The notes beneath the pieces are model-generated. The model ran no database searches, was not told where the DNA came from, and was given only the letters and a program-made list of their open reading frames with translations. 64,000 nucleotides of DNA from Paenibacillus foliorum. Lineage in GTDB: Bacteria; Bacillota; Bacilli; Paenibacillales; NBRC-103111. The stretch covers positions 124,001 to 188,000 of the forward strand of contig NZ_WHOD01000070.1 of assembly GCF_013141765.1 (NCBI RefSeq). The letters are read 5' to 3'. Every line of letters starts with the position of its first letter. Positions within the stretch are counted from its first letter, which is position 1. Both the position numbers and the translations under genes were made by a program. Positions 61,401-64,000 of this stretch are shown here, in pieces.

Positions 61401-62205
61401 GGTCGGCAACCTCCATAATTGTCGGATCGTGTGTTGTCATACATATGGTCACTTGCTCGGCTTGAATAATATCACGAAAAACGGCCATAACCTGTGCTCC
61501 CATTTGGGAATCTAGCTCCGCCGTTGGCTCATCCGCTAGCAAAAGACTAGGCCGGTGAGCAATTGCTTTAGCAATAGCAACCCGCTGCTGCTCGCCCCCT
61601 GAAAGCTCGAACGGACGATGGTGCATCCGCTTGCTTAGACCTACCAAGTCAAGACAGTGGGCCGTACGCTTTTTCCACTCCGAACGCGGTACATTAGCCA
61701 TTCGCAGTGCTAGCTCTACATTCTCCCAAGCTGACAGCAGCGGCATCAATGCAAAGGATTGGAAAATAAACCCAATCTCCTTGCGCCGAACTAAAGTTCT
61801 CTGGTCATCACCGCTTTGATGAAAAGGATGCCCCATGAAAACAATCTCTCCCTTATTGGGCTGGTCCAATCCACCAATCATATTAAGCAGTGTGGTCTTT
61901 CCCGAACCTGACCGCCCCTTAAGCATAATAAGCTGCATTGGAAAAAGCGCCATATCGATGCCCTTCAAGACATCCAATTGACGGCCTCCCACCGAAAAAG
62001 AACGTTCAACTCCGCTAACCGTAAGCAGAGGCTTAGTCTCATCAAATAGGCGTGGAGCGAATAAAGATCCAGCACTCGAAGAAAATGCTTCTACTTCTGA
62101 TATTTCCTCTATAGAAACCTCTGTAGAATCCTGTGCCTTGGAATCGGGATCCTGCTTCGCTGCGATATTACTCGTTTTGCCCTTCGATCGAAGCCAACCC
62201 ATCAT
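61360..62205 (-). CDS. ABC ATPase (MacB/LolD type) with N-terminal extension
   Basis: A 281-residue ATPase with Walker A GRSGSGKTT, signature LSGGEQQRVAIA, Walker B LLLADEPTAELD and H-loop CMTTHDP. A polar extension of about 55 residues (KTSNIAAKQDPDSKAQ...) precedes the usual domain and has no recognised fold. It is first in the six-gene operon. The same operon has a second ATPase, so the transporter may be a heterodimer at the nucleotide-binding level. Upstream, 62206-62480 holds no gene and must carry the promoter; it is AT-rich with no clear operator. Confidence 0.9.
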   Translation of the reverse strand: MMGWLRSKGKTSNIAAKQDPDSKAQDSTEVSIEEISEVEAFSSSAGSLFAPRLFDETKPLLTVSGVERSFSVGGRQLDVLKGIDMALFPMQLIMLKGRSGSGKTTLLNMIGGLDQPNKGEIVFMGHPFHQSGDDQRTLVRRKEIGFIFQSFALMPLLSAWENVELALRMANVPRSEWKKRTAHCLDLVGLSKRMHHRPFELSGGEQQRVAIAKAIAHRPSLLLADEPTAELDSQMGAQVMAVFRDIIQAEQVTICMTTHDPTIMEVADHVFEMVDGKFINT

Positions 62206-62488
62206 CTCGAACCGCCCTCCTGTCGGTAATCTCTATGTATTTAAGGATTTCTTAATATTTCCAAATTATAGACGACTCAAAACTCCTAAAAGTTACAAAA
62301 TAATTTCAATTAAAAAAATATTTTTAATGTAAACTAAATTTCATAACCCAAACCAGTGCTTGATTGGTCTGTTGAGCCTGAATTAATTGATTACATGCAA
62401 AGTGGAGTGTAACAATGCGGATTTAAAGGGGTGTAAAGCCTTACATAGCGGATCGAGGAGTTATCAACTTTCCATTGTATTCAAAAAA

Positions 62489-62527
62489 AGACCGCTGCTC
62501 CCCGTTTGACGGAGAATACAGCAGTCC
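62489..62527 (-). terminator. Terminator after dnaD
   Basis: On the minus strand GACTGCTG...CAGCGGTC with inner CTCC/GGGG, followed by seven T's. Confidence 0.85.
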
Positions 62528-62590
62528 TCTTCTCTTGTGAAGCTCGTATTGCTTCCAGCTTTAGCAACCCGTAGTCTCTTCCCTTAACGC

Positions 62591-63265
62591 TTAACGAATA
62601 GAGCGAAATTTTTGCGAGTGCTCCTTCGCTTGCTCCACGGTTGTAATCCGGTTACGGCTCCACTCCATTAAAATCCGGTCAATGTAGCGGAAATGCACTT
62701 TGCCGGCAAACACGGCTTCCTTTAACCCAGCCAAAATAAGCTGCTCTTGATATTGATCCTTGTCGAGCCACCCTGTAATGGATTCGAGCTCCATAGGTGT
62801 GAGCGGACGACCGAATTCTTTTTCGAAAATACTGAAAATATCTTTGCGCACCACCGGCTCGGATTGCTCCCGCGCTTTTTGCCGCTCCATCTGCTCATCG
62901 TACCAGCAGCCTGCCAGCCGCTCCAATAATGGACTGAAGTTGTACTTCTCGCACTGCATCCCACTTACAGGATCAATATCTTCATCTATTGTCAGCAGCC
63001 CTTCCTTCAATAGCTTCTGCAGTGCTGCAATAACTTTCTCTGGCCCTACGGACATCCGCCCCTGCAGTTCCTCCAGAGTTGGAAAATCTTTGCGTTCTTT
63101 TTCGATCAAGGCCATAACATGGATCATAAGCATGACCTCAACCTCATTCAATTTCAATTGGCTATAATGCTTCAGCAGCAGGTAAGGAATTTCAATATTC
63201 CCTTCCCTCCAGCCTGCCACAAAAGCGTTCTGCAGCCCAAGCCGCTCGTAATCGTTTCGTATCAT
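62591..63265 (-). CDS. dnaD: DnaD primosomal protein
   Basis: A 224-residue replication protein. An N-terminal winged helix (about 20-105: LLLKHYSQLKLNEVEVMLMIHVMALI) is followed by the DnaD/DnaB_2 domain (FSIFEKEFGRPLTPMELESITGWL...FRYIDRILMEW), whose YxxxIxxxW motif contributes to DNA binding. DnaD works with DnaA, DnaB and DnaI in loading the replicative helicase. It lies 26 bp after asnS, the same order as in Bacillus. GAGGTG precedes the ATG. A terminator follows, so nth is not cotranscribed here within the window. Confidence 0.93.
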   Translation of the reverse strand: MIRNDYERLGLQNAFVAGWREGNIEIPYLLLKHYSQLKLNEVEVMLMIHVMALIEKERKDFPTLEELQGRMSVGPEKVIAALQKLLKEGLLTIDEDIDPVSGMQCEKYNFSPLLERLAGCWYDEQMERQKAREQSEPVVRKDIFSIFEKEFGRPLTPMELESITGWLDKDQYQEQLILAGLKEAVFAGKVHFRYIDRILMEWSRNRITTVEQAKEHSQKFRSIR

Positions 63266-63291
63266 CCGTTCACCTCTTTATTTCGATACTT

Positions 63292-64000
63292 CTATGGGTA
63301 CAGTCGGTACAACAGCCTTGGAAAAGGTATCGTCTCCCGTACATGATCCAACCCGCAAATCCAAGCTACCGTACGCTCTAAGCCAAGCCCAAAGCCGGAA
63401 TGTGGTACAGAGCCGTATTTGCGCAAATCCAAATACCATTGATACGCTTCTTTGGACAGCTCATGCTCCGCAAAGCGTTCCTCCATCAGCTCCGGATCGT
63501 CAATCCGCTGGCTGCCTCCAATAATTTCTCCGTAGCCTTCCGGCGCGATCATATCCGCACATAACACCACTTCAGGACGGTTCGGATCAGGCTTCATATA
63601 AAATGCTTTAATTTCCGTTGGCCAATGAGTGATGAACACGGGCCTATCATAGTTTGCGGCGATGGCAGTCTCATGGGGAGCACCAAAATCCTCACCCCAC
63701 TCGAATTCATGACCATTCGATTTCAAGAAATCGACCGCTTCATCATAGGTAATACGCGGGAATGGGGCTGTAATTTGCGCCAGCTTTGTTACATCTCTTT
63801 CGAGTACCTCAAGCTCCTTGGAGCAATGCTTCATTACGGATGCAACAATATGGGAGACGAACTGCTCCTGAACCTCTAGATTTTCCTCATGAGCCACAAA
63901 AGCCATCTCCGGCTCAATCATCCAGAATTCGATTAGGTGACGCCGCGTTTTGGATTTTTCAGCACGGAATGTAGGGCCGAATGAATACACACGGCCAAGC
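63292..64000 (-). CDS. asnS: Asparaginyl-tRNA synthetase, C-terminal part (5' end outside window)
   Basis: The visible 235 residues are the class II catalytic core: motif 2 ([27 protein letters not shown]), [31 protein letters not shown], and motif 3 ([28 protein letters not shown]). The frame continues in-phase to the right edge, so the anticodon-binding domain and start codon lie beyond it; the internal GTG at 63990 is not the start. The enzyme charges tRNA-Asn. AsnS followed by DnaD is the Bacillus arrangement and supports AsnS over AspS. Confidence 0.93.
   Translation of the reverse strand, partial: LGRVYSFGPTFRAEKSKTRRHLIEFWMIEPEMAFVAHEENLEVQEQFVSHIVASVMKHCSKELEVLERDVTKLAQITAPFPRITYDEAVDFLKSNGHEFEWGEDFGAPHETAIAANYDRPVFITHWPTEIKAFYMKPDPNRPEVVLCADMIAPEGYGEIIGGSQRIDDPELMEERFAEHELSKEAYQWYLDLRKYGSVPHSGFGLGLERTVAWICGLDHVRETIPFPRLLYRLYP

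Overview
The window looks like a chromosomal segment of a Paenibacillus-type bacterium (Bacillota, Paenibacillaceae). The reasons are close homologues of Bacillus core or conserved genes (speA, fnr, dnaD next to asnS, yktB, yuiD, yfhH, yjcG, a DUF1292 gene), Shine-Dalgarno sites of the AGGAGG type, SLH-domain surface proteins, and an LplABC-type carbohydrate importer of the kind that is abundant in paenibacilli. The assignment is an inference from gene content; no rRNA or other direct marker is present.

Layout. 1-3470 (minus): two permeases and a lipoprotein solute-binding protein of a carbohydrate importer, cut by the left edge. 3724-11932: conserved single genes (YktB, MFS exporter, arginine decarboxylase SpeA, HAD phosphatase, DUF1292), a secreted repeat protein, and a cytochrome c fused to three SLH domains. 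12324-22320: an MBL-fold hydrolase, a GGDEF-histidine kinase fusion under a promoter overlapping a cre-like site, a secreted HExxH protein with YuiD, a sugar isomerase with a degenerate MobA-like protein, and an Fnr regulator preceded by a perfect FNR box.

22499-29774: a tRNA-Val(GAC) gene whose 3' end is duplicated 7.17 kb downstream as a 47-bp direct repeat. Between the copies lies an integrative element: tyrosine integrase, excisionase, Rep_trans/MobT-like initiator, a GC-rich hairpin region that may be an origin, two divergent XRE regulators, an AIPR-family abortive-infection protein as the likely defence cargo, and small unknown genes.

30054-38849: a large 7TMR-DISM hybrid kinase carrying two different histidine-kinase modules, then a cluster of small genes (two shorter than 60 codons) with an NlpC/P60 peptidase and a PilZ protein. 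38919-43889: acyltransferase, VOC protein, and an ECF sigma/anti-sigma pair downstream of an exported protein with two Yx(FWY)xxD domains and a cupredoxin domain. 44167-44502: a three-tRNA operon (fMet, CAT, Leu-TAA) with promoter and terminator.

45741-62205: two adjacent export-type operons on the minus strand. One encodes a GbsR/MarR regulator, RND permease, adaptor lipoprotein and a large secreted repeat protein. The other encodes a MacB-type ATPase, adaptor lipoprotein, 991-aa FtsX-type permease, a second ATPase with a C-terminal AbrB-like domain, a solute-binding lipoprotein and another large secreted repeat protein. The two terminal proteins look like paralogues, which makes this pair the best candidate for an undescribed envelope or export system. 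The window ends with dnaD and a partial asnS.
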